This document shows positions 53,720 to 63,332 of a DNA stretch of 64,000 bases, one piece after another; position 1 is the first letter of the stretch; each line of letters opens with the position of its first letter. Position numbers and translations under genes: made by a program. The DNA is taken from contig NZ_CP032698.1 of assembly GCF_003627815.1 (NCBI RefSeq), forward strand, positions 6,448,001-6,512,000, written 5' to 3'. The DNA comes from Streptomyces hundungensis (GTDB lineage: Bacteria > Actinomycetota > Actinomycetes > Streptomycetales > Streptomycetaceae). Under the pieces are notes generated by a model that saw nothing but the letters and a program-made list of their open reading frames with translations, did no database searches and was not told the origin of the DNA.

Positions 53720-54483
53720 TCACTCCCAGCGGAAGAACCGCGCGGCCGCGCCGAGGCCCAGGACCGACCACACCGCGAGGATCCCGAGGTCCCCCCACGG
53801 CATCGAGGCGCCGTCCTGGAGCACCGTGCGCAGCCCGTCGGACAGGGCCGAGATGGGAAGCGCCTCCAGCACGGACCGCACGCCGCCCGGGAACTTGTCC
53901 ATCGGCACGATGACCCCGCCGGCCACGAGCAGCAGCAGGAACACCAGATTGGCCGCGGCGAGCGTCGCCTCGGCCTTCAGGGTGCCGGCCATGAGCAGCC
54001 CGAGCCCGGAGAACGCGGCCGTGCCGAGGACCAGCAGGAACAGCACCGCGAGCGGGTTGCCGTGCGGGGACCAGCCGAGCGCGAGGGCGATCACGGTGAG
54101 CAGGACGACCTGGAGCACCTCGGTGACGAGCACGGCGAGCGTCTTGGACGTCATCAGCGCCCAGCGCGGCAGCGGTGAGGCGCCGAGCCGCTTGAGTACC
54201 CCGTACCGCCGCTCGAAGCCCGTCGCGATGGCCTGGCCGGTGAAGGCGGTCGACATCACGGCGAGCGCGAGGATGCCGGGCGCCAGGAAGTCGACGGACT
54301 TGCCCGCACCGGTGTCGATGATGTCGACGGTCGAGAACAGCACGAGCAGCAGACTCGGGATGATCACGGTGAGCAGCAGTTGCTCGCCGTTGCGCAGCAG
54401 CATCCGCGTCTCCAGGGCGGTCTGCGCCCCGATCATCCGCCCGAGCGGCGCCGCGCCCGGCTTCGGTGCGTACGTACCAGCGC

Positions 54484-54487
<4 letters not shown>
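53720..54487 (-). CDS. ABC transporter permease (ABC-2 type)
   Basis: A 255-residue membrane protein with six helices. NGEQLLLTVIIPSLLLVLFSTV, FLAPGILALAVMSTAFTGQAIATGFERRYGVLKRLGASPL and VFLLLLVAGGVIVPMDKFPGGVRSVLEALPISALSDGLRTVL fit ABC-2 exporters of the DrrB type. The ATG (54485-54487) overlaps the ATPase stop as ATGA. It probably exports a drug or lipid; the substrate is unknown. Confidence 0.93.
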
Positions 54488-55464
<977 letters not shown>

Positions 55465-55575
55465 GGACGGCAAGTCTAGGCCGGTGCCGCGGGGTCCCCG
55501 GGCGCGGGGCCCGGCTCCCTCCCGTGTGGGCCCCGGGCCGCTCGAGTGCCACGTCGATCGGCCGCGCCGGCGTTC

Positions 55576-56379
55576 CTAGGCGTCGTGGGGGCGGTGCGTC
55601 TCCAGCCAGCGCCGCGCGTACGCCACGGCGTCCCGGACGGGGAAGAGGCGGCAGCCCGCGGCGCCGACCCGGCCGCGCACGACGGGCCGGTCCCGTTCGA
55701 AGTCGGCGCCGAGCTCGTCGAAGCGGTCGCTGTCGAGGGCGGTGTCCTGGACGGTCACCCAGCGCCGCCCGTGCGGGGTCGCCGCGGCGAAGGACACCTG
55801 GGCCACCGGCCCCGGCACCCGGTATTCCGCCAGGTGGAAGGAGGTGCAGGAGTCGTATCCGGCGCCGAGCAGCAGCACCCGGGCGTCCGTCTCCTCCAGG
55901 CGGGCCAGCGGGCTGCGCTCGCCCAGGAGGCAGTCGAGGGCGTGGCCCTCGGTGATCCGCGACGCGCCCGGGCCGATCGCCGCGAACGACGTCTGCGGAT
56001 GCGCGCTGCGCACGGCCCCGGGCCAGGTGCGCACGGTCTCCGGGACCACCCCCACGCCCCGGCTCGGCGTGATGAGCGGGTCGTAGGCGGGGATGGCGGC
56101 CCGGATGGGCTCCCACCACTCCTCGGGTACGGCCGGGCGGCCCCAGTGCGCGGGATCGGAGTTGTCCCCGCAGTGCGTGGGGACCACGAGCGTGCCCGTT
56201 TCGCCCAGCGTGTCGAGAAGGGATTGGACGAGGGCGACGGCGCCTCCGGCGACCCAGCCGAGCGACTTCAGGGAGGAGTGCACGAGCAGCGTCTCGCCGT
56301 CCCGCACGCCCAGGGCGCGCAGGTCGGCCGCGAGAGTGTCGCGCGTGCACAAAGGGCCGGTCACAGGCGGTGTGGGCAT
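55576..56379 (-). CDS. AAC(3)-family aminoglycoside N-acetyltransferase-like protein
   Basis: A 267-residue protein of the antibiotic N-acetyltransferase family. LLVHSSLKSLGWVAGGAVALVQSLLDTLG, TLVVPTHCGDNSDP, ITPSRGVGVVPETVRTWPGAVRSAHPQTSFAAIGPGA with the conserved HPxxS block, and LLLGAGYDSCTSFHLAEYR are characteristic. Members acetylate the 3-amino group of aminoglycosides using acetyl-CoA. Chromosomal copies are common in Streptomyces and may act on other amines. The neighbouring ABC exporter suggests, but does not prove, a resistance role. Confidence 0.88.
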   Translation of the reverse strand: MPTPPVTGPLCTRDTLAADLRALGVRDGETLLVHSSLKSLGWVAGGAVALVQSLLDTLGETGTLVVPTHCGDNSDPAHWGRPAVPEEWWEPIRAAIPAYDPLITPSRGVGVVPETVRTWPGAVRSAHPQTSFAAIGPGASRITEGHALDCLLGERSPLARLEETDARVLLLGAGYDSCTSFHLAEYRVPGPVAQVSFAAATPHGRRWVTVQDTALDSDRFDELGADFERDRPVVRGRVGAAGCRLFPVRDAVAYARRWLETHRPHDA

Positions 56380-56465
56380 GGTCGAGGAGTCTGCCGCACC
56401 TTGACCGGGGCGGCCAGGGATTTCTCCGGCCGCCGATCGATCAAAGATCGTTTCCGCAGGTCAGC

Positions 56466-56479
56466 TTAGGTATGCCTAA
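56466..56479 (+). promoter_or_regulatory. iron box (DmdR/IdeR-type) upstream of the suf operon
   Basis: TTAGGTATGCCTAA is an inverted repeat with TTAGG/CCTAA arms, close to the core of actinobacterial iron-regulator boxes. It lies 85 bp before sufR and 87 bp before the divergent acetyltransferase. Confidence 0.6.
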
Positions 56480-56514
56480 GTGATGCAGCGCACCGCCGGT
56501 GATCCCGAGGTGGG

Positions 56515-56544
56515 TTGTCAGGCTTTGAGGAATTACGCAACAAT
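56515..56544 (+). promoter_or_regulatory. candidate sufR promoter (leaderless)
   Basis: TTGTCA (56515-56520), an 18-bp spacer and AACAAT (56539-56544) lie 6 nt before the GTG start, predicting a leaderless mRNA. Confidence 0.5.
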
Positions 56545-56551
56545 GGCGTTG
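56538..56551 (+). promoter_or_regulatory. SufR operator CAAC-N6-GTTG
   Basis: CAAC (56538-56541), six bases, GTTG (56548-56551) exactly matches the inverted repeat bound by cyanobacterial SufR. It overlaps the candidate -10 and the start codon of sufR, an ideal place for autorepression. Confidence 0.65.
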
Positions 56552-57303
56552 TGAAAAACATCGGCGAGGCTCCCCAGGAGGAACTCGCGACCGGTGAGCG
56601 GTCCACCCGCAACCGGGTCGCGCGCTCCATCCTGGACCACGGGCCCTCGACCGCCCAGGACCTGGCCAACCGCCTCGGTCTCACCCAGGCCGCCGTGCGC
56701 CGCCATCTCGACGCGCTGGTGGCCGACGAGGTCGTCGTCCCCCGCGAGCAGCGGGTGTACGGCGCGCGGACCCGCGGCCGGCCGGCCAAGGTCTTCGCGC
56801 TCACCGACTGCGGCCGGGACGCCTTCGAGCAGGCCTACGACAAGCTCGCCGTCGACGCCCTGGACTGGATCGAGCGGTCGGCGGGCGGTGGCGAGGCCGG
56901 CGAGAAGGCCGTCGCGGCGTTCGCGCGGGCCCGCGTCGAGGCTCAAGCCGGGGCGTACAGGGACGCGATCGAGGCCGTACACCCTGAAGAGCGCACCCAA
57001 GCCCTGGCCAAGGCCTTGAGTGCCGACGGGTACGCTGCTACGGCGCGCAGCGCGCCCCTTCCCCAGCGGGGCGAGCAGTTGTGCCAGCACCACTGCCCGG
57101 TCGCCCACGCCGCCGAGCGGTACCCGCAGCTGTGCGAGGCGGAGACGGAGTTCTTCTCCCGCCTCCTGGGAACGCACGTGCAGCGCCTGGCGACGATCGC
57201 CCACGGCGACGGCGTCTGCACCACGTTCGTCCCGCACGGCGCGCCACCACAGACCACACACCCGCAAGCATCCGCAAGCACGGCCGGGAGGAACCCCGCA
57301 TGA
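56551..57303 (+). CDS. sufR: Fe-S-sensing repressor of the suf operon
   Basis: A 250-residue DeoR/ArsR-like regulator starting at GTG 56551. The N-terminal winged helix-turn-helix ([38 protein letters not shown]) is followed by [14 protein letters not shown], a helical middle, and C-terminal cysteines in [24 protein letters not shown] that would hold an Fe-S cluster. With the cluster bound it represses the suf genes; cluster loss relieves repression. Its TGA overlaps the sufB ATG, so it is the first gene of the operon. Confidence 0.92.
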   Translation: MKNIGEAPQEELATGERSTRNRVARSILDHGPSTAQDLANRLGLTQAAVRRHLDALVADEVVVPREQRVYGARTRGRPAKVFALTDCGRDAFEQAYDKLAVDALDWIERSAGGGEAGEKAVAAFARARVEAQAGAYRDAIEAVHPEERTQALAKALSADGYAATARSAPLPQRGEQLCQHHCPVAHAAERYPQLCEAETEFFSRLLGTHVQRLATIAHGDGVCTTFVPHGAPPQTTHPQASASTAGRNPA

Positions 57304-58721
57304 CGCTCCCCACGGAGACTGCCCACCCTGAGCTCGACGGCCTGGGCACGTACGAATACGGCTGGGCCGACTCCGACGCGGCCGGCGCCGCTGCCAAGCG
57401 CGGTCTTTCCGAGGCTGTCGTGCGCGACATCTCGCAGAAGAAGAACGAGCCGGAGTGGATGCTGAAGCTGCGCCTCAAGGGCCTGCGCCTCTTCGACAAG
57501 AAGCCCATGCCGAACTGGGGCTCCGACCTCTCCGGCATCGACTTCGACAACATCAAGTACTTCGTGCGCTCGACGGAGAAGCAGGCGGCGTCCTGGGAGG
57601 ACCTGCCCGCGGACATCAAGAACACGTACGACAAGCTCGGCATCCCCGAGGCGGAGAAGCAGCGCCTGGTGGCCGGTGTCGCGGCCCAGTACGAGTCCGA
57701 GGTCGTCTACCACCAGATCCGTGAGGACCTGGAGGAGCAGGGCGTCATCTTCCTCGACACCGACACCGCCCTGAAGGAGCACCCCGAGCTCTTCCAGGAG
57801 TACTTCGGCACCGTCATCCCGGTCGGCGACAACAAGTTCGCGTCGCTGAACACCGCGGTGTGGTCCGGCGGCTCGTTCATCTACGTGCCCAAGGGTGTCC
57901 ACGTCGACATCCCGCTCCAGGCCTACTTCCGCATCAACACGGAGAACATGGGCCAGTTCGAGCGGACGCTGATCATCGTCGACGAGGACGCCTACGTCCA
58001 CTACGTCGAGGGCTGCACCGCCCCGATCTACTCCTCCGACTCGCTGCACAGCGCCGTCGTGGAGATCATCGTCAAGAAGGGCGGCCGCTGCCGCTACACG
58101 ACGATCCAGAACTGGTCGAACAACGTCTACAACCTGGTCACCAAGCGCGCCGTGGCGTACGAGGGCGCGACCATGGAGTGGATCGACGGCAACATCGGTT
58201 CCAAGGTCACCATGAAGTACCCGGCCGTCTACCTGATGGGCGAGCACGCCAAGGGCGAGACGCTCTCCATCGCCTTCGCGGGCGAGGGCCAGCACCAGGA
58301 CGCCGGCTCCAAGATGGTCCACATGGCGCCGAACACCTCCTCCAACATCGTCTCCAAGTCGGTGGCGCGAGGCGGCGGCCGCACCTCCTACCGCGGTCTC
58401 GTCGAGATCGGCGAGGGTGCCCACGGCTCCAAGTCGAACGTGCTCTGCGACGCCCTGCTCGTCGACACCATCTCCCGCTCGGACACCTACCCCTACGTCG
58501 ACGTCCGCGAGGACGACGTCTCCATGGGCCACGAGGCGACCGTCTCCAAGGTCTCCGAGGACCAGCTCTTCTACCTGATGAGCCGCGGTCTGACGGAGTT
58601 CGAGGCGATGGCGATGATCGTGCGCGGCTTCGTCGAGCCGATCGCCAAGGAGCTCCCCATGGAGTACGCCCTGGAACTCAACCGGCTGATCGAGCTGCAA
58701 ATGGAGGGCTCGGTCGGATAA
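57300..58721 (+). CDS. sufB: Fe-S cluster assembly protein SufB
   Basis: A 473-residue scaffold subunit of the SufBCD complex. [22 protein letters not shown] starts the protein; [64 protein letters not shown] is the conserved core with the sulfur-receiving cysteine region; [22 protein letters not shown] is the C-terminal signature. No intein interrupts it. It assembles Fe-S clusters with SufC and SufD. The ATG 57300 overlaps the sufR stop. Confidence 0.97.
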   Translation: MTLPTETAHPELDGLGTYEYGWADSDAAGAAAKRGLSEAVVRDISQKKNEPEWMLKLRLKGLRLFDKKPMPNWGSDLSGIDFDNIKYFVRSTEKQAASWEDLPADIKNTYDKLGIPEAEKQRLVAGVAAQYESEVVYHQIREDLEEQGVIFLDTDTALKEHPELFQEYFGTVIPVGDNKFASLNTAVWSGGSFIYVPKGVHVDIPLQAYFRINTENMGQFERTLIIVDEDAYVHYVEGCTAPIYSSDSLHSAVVEIIVKKGGRCRYTTIQNWSNNVYNLVTKRAVAYEGATMEWIDGNIGSKVTMKYPAVYLMGEHAKGETLSIAFAGEGQHQDAGSKMVHMAPNTSSNIVSKSVARGGGRTSYRGLVEIGEGAHGSKSNVLCDALLVDTISRSDTYPYVDVREDDVSMGHEATVSKVSEDQLFYLMSRGLTEFEAMAMIVRGFVEPIAKELPMEYALELNRLIELQMEGSVG

Positions 58722-58783
58722 CGACCGTTCCCCGTCCGGCAGTTGAGCAGTTTCTGATCTAGGAAGAGAGCACTACGACAGCC

Positions 58784-59962
58784 ATGGCTGAGGCAAACAT
58801 CCCGGTGGGCTCCACCACCGCGGGATCCATCGCGGTCGCCGCCGAGTCGACCGTCGCCACCCGCATGAGCGCGCCCCCGTCCTTCGACGTCGGTGACTTC
58901 CCGGTCCCGCACGGTCGCGAGGAGGAGTGGCGGTTCACGCCGCTGGAGCGGCTGCGCGGGCTGCACGACGGCACCGCCGTCGCGAACGGTGACGGGATCA
59001 CGGTCACCGTCGAGGCGCCCGAGGGCGTCACCGTCGAGGCGGTCGGGCGCGACGACGCCCGGCTGGGCAAGGCCGGCACGCCGGTGGACCGCGTCGCGGC
59101 CCAGGCGTACTCGTCCTTCGACAAGGCCTCCGTCGTGACCGTCCCCAAGGACACCGTGCTCACCGAGCCGATCCGGATCGCCGTGCACGGCGAGGGCGGC
59201 GTGGCCTACGGGCACCAGGTCATCGAGCTCGGCGCCTTCGCCGAAGCCGTCGTGGTCATCGACCACACCGGTGACGCGGTCGTCGCCGCCAACGTCGACT
59301 ACCTCCTGGGCGACGGCGCCAAGCTGACCGTCGTCTCCGTACAGGACTGGGACGACAAGGCCGTCCACGTCGCCCAGCACAACGCGCTGATCGGCCGCGA
59401 CGCCACCTTCAAGTCGTTCGTGGTCACCTTCGGCGGCGACCTGGTGCGGCTGCACCCGCGGGTCTCCTACGCGGGCACCGGCGGCGAGGCCGAGCTCTTC
59501 GGTCTGTACTTCACCGACCACGGCCAGCACCAGGAGCACCGCCTACTGGTCGACCACAACACCCCGCACTGCAAGTCCAACGCCGTCTACAAGGGCGCCC
59601 TCCAGGGCGAGGACGCGCACGCGGTGTGGATCGGTGACGTCCTCATCCAGGCCGCGGCCGAGGGCACGGACACCTACGAGATGAACCGCAACCTGGTTCT
59701 CACCGACGGCGCCCGCGTCGACTCGGTGCCGAACCTGGAGATCGAGACCGGCGAGATCGCCGGCGCCGGTCACGCGTCGGCCACCGGCCGCTTCGACGAC
59801 GAGCAGCTCTTCTACCTGATGTCCCGCGGCATCCCGCCGATGGAGGCCCGCCGCCTGGTCGTGCGCGGCTTCTTCGCGGAGCTCGTGCAGCAGATCGGTC
59901 TGCCGGACGTCGAGGCGCGCCTGCTGGCGAAGATCGAGACGGAGCTGGAGGCTTCCGTCTGA
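58784..59962 (+). CDS. sufD: Fe-S cluster assembly protein SufD
   Basis: A 392-residue paralogue of SufB. PVPHGREEEWRFTPLERL at the N-terminus, the beta-helix core (VIELGAFAEAVVVIDHTGDAVVAANVDYLLGDGAKLTVVSVQDW), DHNTPHCKSNAVYKGALQGEDAHAVWIGDV and the end MSRGIPPMEARRLVVRGFFAELVQQI are all family features. The stop overlaps the next start as TGATG. Confidence 0.96.
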   Translation: MAEANIPVGSTTAGSIAVAAESTVATRMSAPPSFDVGDFPVPHGREEEWRFTPLERLRGLHDGTAVANGDGITVTVEAPEGVTVEAVGRDDARLGKAGTPVDRVAAQAYSSFDKASVVTVPKDTVLTEPIRIAVHGEGGVAYGHQVIELGAFAEAVVVIDHTGDAVVAANVDYLLGDGAKLTVVSVQDWDDKAVHVAQHNALIGRDATFKSFVVTFGGDLVRLHPRVSYAGTGGEAELFGLYFTDHGQHQEHRLLVDHNTPHCKSNAVYKGALQGEDAHAVWIGDVLIQAAAEGTDTYEMNRNLVLTDGARVDSVPNLEIETGEIAGAGHASATGRFDDEQLFYLMSRGIPPMEARRLVVRGFFAELVQQIGLPDVEARLLAKIETELEASV

Positions 59963-60279
59963 TGGCCTTCGTCAAAGCCTGTGCGCTGAGCGAGCTGGAG
60001 AGCGACACCCCCAAGCGGGTGGAGATCGACGGCACGCCGGTGTCCCTCGTCCACACCGAGGGCGGGGTGTTCGCGATCAACGACATCTGCTCGCACGCGA
60101 ACGTGTCGCTGTCGGAGGGCGAGGTCGAGGACTGCGCCATCGAGTGCTGGCTGCACGGCTCCAGCTTCGACCTCCGCACCGGCAAGCCGTCCGGTCTTCC
60201 CGCGACGCGCCCCGTCCCCGTATACCCCGTCAAGATCGAAGGGGACGATGTGCTCGTCTCCGTCACCCAGGAGTCCTGA
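59962..60279 (+). CDS. Rieske-type ferredoxin within the suf operon
   Basis: A 105-residue soluble Rieske protein. CSHANVSLSEGEVEDCAIECWLHGSSFDLRTGKPSGLPAT carries CxH and CxxH ligands, as in ferredoxin components of non-haem iron oxygenases. It has no signal peptide. It is translationally coupled to sufD and 7 bp from sufC. Such a gene is found at this place in other actinobacterial suf operons; an electron-donor or cluster-carrier role is inferred. Confidence 0.92.
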   Translation: MAFVKACALSELESDTPKRVEIDGTPVSLVHTEGGVFAINDICSHANVSLSEGEVEDCAIECWLHGSSFDLRTGKPSGLPATRPVPVYPVKIEGDDVLVSVTQES

Positions 60280-60286
60280 GTTCCCC

Positions 60287-61051
60287 ATGGCAACGCTTGA
60301 AATCCGCGACCTGCACGTCTCCGTCGAGGCCGAGAACGGCCCCCGCGAGATCCTCAAGGGCGTCGACCTGACCGTGAAGCAGGGCGAGACCCACGCCATC
60401 ATGGGCCCCAACGGCTCCGGCAAGTCGACCCTGGCGTACTCGCTGGCCGGGCACCCCAAGTACACGATCACCAGCGGCACCGTCACGCTCGACGGCGAGG
60501 ACGTCCTGGAGATGTCCGTCGACGAGCGCGCCCGCGCCGGCCTCTTCCTCGCCATGCAGTACCCGGTCGAGGTCCCCGGCGTCTCGGTCTCCAACTTCCT
60601 GCGCACCTCCGCCACCGCGATCCGCGGCGAGGCCCCCAAGCTGCGCACCTGGGTGAAGGAGGTCAAGTCCGCGATGGAGCAGCTCCAGATGGACCCGGCC
60701 TTCGCCGAGCGCAACGTCAACGAGGGCTTCTCCGGCGGTGAGAAGAAGCGCCACGAGATCCTCCAGCTGGAGCTCCTCAAGCCGAAGATCGCGATCCTCG
60801 ACGAGACCGACTCCGGCCTCGACGTCGACGCGCTGCGCCAGGTCTCCGAGGGCATCAACCGCGTCCGTGAGAACGGCGAGGTCGGCACCCTCCTGGTGAC
60901 CCACTACACCCGCATCCTGCGCTACGTGAAGCCCGACTACGTCCACGTCTTCGCGGGCGGCCGCGTCGTCGAGTCCGGCGGCGCCGAGCTCGCCGACAAG
61001 CTCGAGGCCGAGGGCTACGAGTCGTACACGAAGGGTGGCGCTTCCGAGTGA
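60287..61051 (+). CDS. sufC: Fe-S cluster assembly ATPase SufC
   Basis: A 254-residue ABC-type ATPase. Walker A is IMGPNGSGKSTLAYSLAGHP, the signature region FSGGEKKRHEILQLELL, Walker B IAILDETDSGLDVDALRQV and the switch histidine LVTHYTRILRYVKPDYVHVF. DERARAGLFLAMQYPVEVPGVSVSNFLR is specific to SufC. It powers conformational change in SufBCD. The stop overlaps sufS as GTGA. Confidence 0.97.
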   Translation: MATLEIRDLHVSVEAENGPREILKGVDLTVKQGETHAIMGPNGSGKSTLAYSLAGHPKYTITSGTVTLDGEDVLEMSVDERARAGLFLAMQYPVEVPGVSVSNFLRTSATAIRGEAPKLRTWVKEVKSAMEQLQMDPAFAERNVNEGFSGGEKKRHEILQLELLKPKIAILDETDSGLDVDALRQVSEGINRVRENGEVGTLLVTHYTRILRYVKPDYVHVFAGGRVVESGGAELADKLEAEGYESYTKGGASE

Positions 61052-62319
61052 CACAGCTGCCGGGCCTCCTCACTCAGTCCGCTCTCCTGGACGAGGCGAT
61101 CCGCAAGGACTTCCCCTTGCTGGACCGTGTGGTCCACGACGGGAAGAAGATCGTCTACCTCGACTCCGCGGCGACCTCGCAGAAGCCGCGCCAGGTGCTC
61201 GACGCGCTCAACGAGTACTACGAGCGGCACAACGCCAACGTCCACCGTGGCGTGTACCTGGTGGCGGAGGAGGCCACGGCGCTGTACGAGGGCGCCCGTG
61301 ACAAGGTCGCCCGGTTCATCAACGCGCCCAGCCGCGACGAGGTCATCTTCACCAAGAACGCCTCGGAGTCGCTCAACCTCGTTGCCAACATGCTGGGTTG
61401 GGCCGACGAGCCCTACCGCGTGGACAACGAGACCGAGATCGTCATCACGGAGATGGAGCACCACTCCAACATCGTGCCGTGGCAGCTGCTCGCGCAGCGC
61501 ACCGGCGCGAAGCTGAGGTGGTTCGGCCTGACCGACGACGGCCGGCTCGACCTGTCGAACATCGACGAGATCATCACCGAGAAGACGAAGATCGTCTCCT
61601 TCACGCTCGTCTCCAACCTGCTCGGCACCCACAACCCGGTCGAGGCGATCGTCCGCCGCGCGCAGCAGGTCGGCGCGCTGGTCTGCATCGACGCCTCGCA
61701 GGCCGCCCCGCACATGCCGCTGGACGTACAGGCGCTCCAGGCCGACTTCGTGGCCTTCACCGGCCACAAGATGTGCGGCCCGACCGGCATCGGCGTCCTG
61801 TGGGGCCGCCAGGAGCTCCTGGAGGACCTGCCGCCGTTCCTCGGTGGCGGCGAGATGATCGAGACGGTCTCGATGCACTCCTCCACCTACGCCCCGGCGC
61901 CGCACAAGTTCGAGGCGGGCACGCCCCCGATCGCGCAGGCCGTGGGCCTGGGCGCCGCGGTGGACTACCTCTCGGCGATCGGCATGGACAAGATCGCCGC
62001 GCATGAGCACGCGATCACCGAGTACGCGGTCAAGCGCCTCCTGGAGGTGCCCGATCTGCGGATCATCGGCCCCACCACGGCCGAGGACCGCGGCGCGGCG
62101 ATCTCCTTCACGCTCGGGGACATCCACCCGCACGACGTGGGCCAGGTCCTCGACGAGGAGGGCATCGCGGTCCGCGTCGGCCACCACTGTGCGCGCCCGG
62201 TGTGCCTGCGCTACGGAATTCCCGCGACCACGCGAGCGTCTTTCTATCTGTACTCCACGCCCGCCGAGGTCGACGCCCTGGTGGACGGCTTGGAGCACGT
62301 ACGAAACTTCTTCGGCTAG
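61048..62319 (+). CDS. sufS: cysteine desulfurase SufS
   Basis: A 423-residue PLP-dependent enzyme, type II. KIVYLDSAATSQKPRQVLDALNEYYERHNANVHRG opens the fold. ITEMEHHSNIVPWQLLA follows, and DFVAFTGHKMCGPTGIGVLWG has the PLP lysine. VRVGHHCARPVCLRYGIPATTRASFYLYST carries the catalytic cysteine. It takes sulfur from cysteine and passes it through SufU to SufB. Confidence 0.97.
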   Translation: MTQLPGLLTQSALLDEAIRKDFPLLDRVVHDGKKIVYLDSAATSQKPRQVLDALNEYYERHNANVHRGVYLVAEEATALYEGARDKVARFINAPSRDEVIFTKNASESLNLVANMLGWADEPYRVDNETEIVITEMEHHSNIVPWQLLAQRTGAKLRWFGLTDDGRLDLSNIDEIITEKTKIVSFTLVSNLLGTHNPVEAIVRRAQQVGALVCIDASQAAPHMPLDVQALQADFVAFTGHKMCGPTGIGVLWGRQELLEDLPPFLGGGEMIETVSMHSSTYAPAPHKFEAGTPPIAQAVGLGAAVDYLSAIGMDKIAAHEHAITEYAVKRLLEVPDLRIIGPTTAEDRGAAISFTLGDIHPHDVGQVLDEEGIAVRVGHHCARPVCLRYGIPATTRASFYLYSTPAEVDALVDGLEHVRNFFG

Positions 62320-62330
62320 GGGTTACCGAC

Positions 62331-62795
62331 GTGAAGCTTGATTCGATGTACCAGGACGTCATCCTGGACCACTACAAGCACCCGCACGGCCGGGGCTTGC
62401 GGGACGGTGACGCCGAGGTGCACCACGTGAACCCGACGTGCGGCGACGAGATCACCCTGCGGGTGAAGTACGACGGCTCGCGCATCGAGGACGTCTCGTA
62501 CGAGGGCCAGGGCTGCTCGATCAGCCAGGCCAGCGCCTCGGTCCTCAACGACCTGCTGGTCGGCAAGGAGCTGGCCGACGCGCAGCGGATCCAGGAGACC
62601 TTCCTGGAGCTGATGCAGTCCAAGGGCCAGTTGGAGCCCGACGACGCGATGGAGGAGGTCCTTGAGGACGCGGTGGCCTTCGCCGGCGTCTCCAAGTACC
62701 CGGCCCGTGTGAAGTGTGCTCTGCTGAGCTGGATGGCGTGGAAGGACGCGACGGCCCAGGCTCTGGGCGACGTCGCCGAAAGGAAGACGGCATGA
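62331..62795 (+). CDS. sufU: Fe-S assembly sulfur-transfer protein SufU
   Basis: A 154-residue IscU-like protein (GTG 62331). MYQDVILDHYKHPHGRGLRDGDAEVHHVNPTCGDEITL, SYEGQGCSISQASASVLNDLLVGK and FAGVSKYPARVKCALLSWMAWKDA hold the three zinc-binding cysteines, and the family insertion typical of SufU is present. It accepts persulfide from SufS. The stop overlaps sufT as ATGA. Confidence 0.96.
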   Translation: MKLDSMYQDVILDHYKHPHGRGLRDGDAEVHHVNPTCGDEITLRVKYDGSRIEDVSYEGQGCSISQASASVLNDLLVGKELADAQRIQETFLELMQSKGQLEPDDAMEEVLEDAVAFAGVSKYPARVKCALLSWMAWKDATAQALGDVAERKTA

Positions 62796-63130
62796 CCGAG
62801 AACGCACAGGCGGCGATCAAGCCGGCGACCGAAGAAGAGATCCGCGAGGCGCTGTACGACGTCGTCGACCCCGAGCTGGGCATCGACGTCGTCAACCTCG
62901 GCCTCATCTACGGCATCCACATCGACGACTCCAACGTCGTCACGCTGGACATGACCCTGACGTCGGCGGCCTGCCCGCTGACCGATGTGATCGAGGACCA
63001 GGCGAAGTCGGCGACCGACGGCATCGCCAGCGAGCTGAAGATCAACTGGGTCTGGATGCCGCCGTGGGGCCCGGACAAGATCACGGACGACGGCCGCGAG
63101 CAGCTGCGCGCGCTGGGCTTCAACGTCTGA
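62792..63130 (+). CDS. sufT: metal-sulfur cluster assembly factor (SufT/MIP18 family)
   Basis: A 112-residue DUF59 protein. EEIREALYDVVDPELGIDVVNLGLIYGI and LTSAACPLTDVIEDQAKSA, with the conserved cysteine, are typical, and the end ELKINWVWMPPWGPDKITDDGREQLRALGF matches the family. SufT helps mature Fe-S proteins under high demand. It is the last gene of the suf operon and is followed by a terminator. Confidence 0.95.
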   Translation: MTENAQAAIKPATEEEIREALYDVVDPELGIDVVNLGLIYGIHIDDSNVVTLDMTLTSAACPLTDVIEDQAKSATDGIASELKINWVWMPPWGPDKITDDGREQLRALGFNV

Positions 63131-63148
63131 GCTCCGCCCGCACGTCGA

Positions 63149-63177
63149 GGCCCCCGGCACCTCTGGTGCCGGGGGCC
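63149..63177 (+). terminator. suf operon terminator
   Basis: A 13-bp perfect stem (GGCCCCCGGCACC, 63149-63161, with 63165-63177) and a 3-nt loop, followed by TTCG, 18 nt after the sufT stop. Confidence 0.88.
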
Positions 63178-63332
63178 TTCGCATGGCAGGGTGCCGGAAA
63201 CGGGTTCCAGGTGCCAGGGGCGGGCGGCTGCTGATCGGCTGACGTTCGTCTGCTGTACGGATCGCGTACGCCCGCGCGTGGCGGGACGGCCGGAACCTAC
63301 TCGACGACACCCCGCCGACGAGAGGCCTCCCC

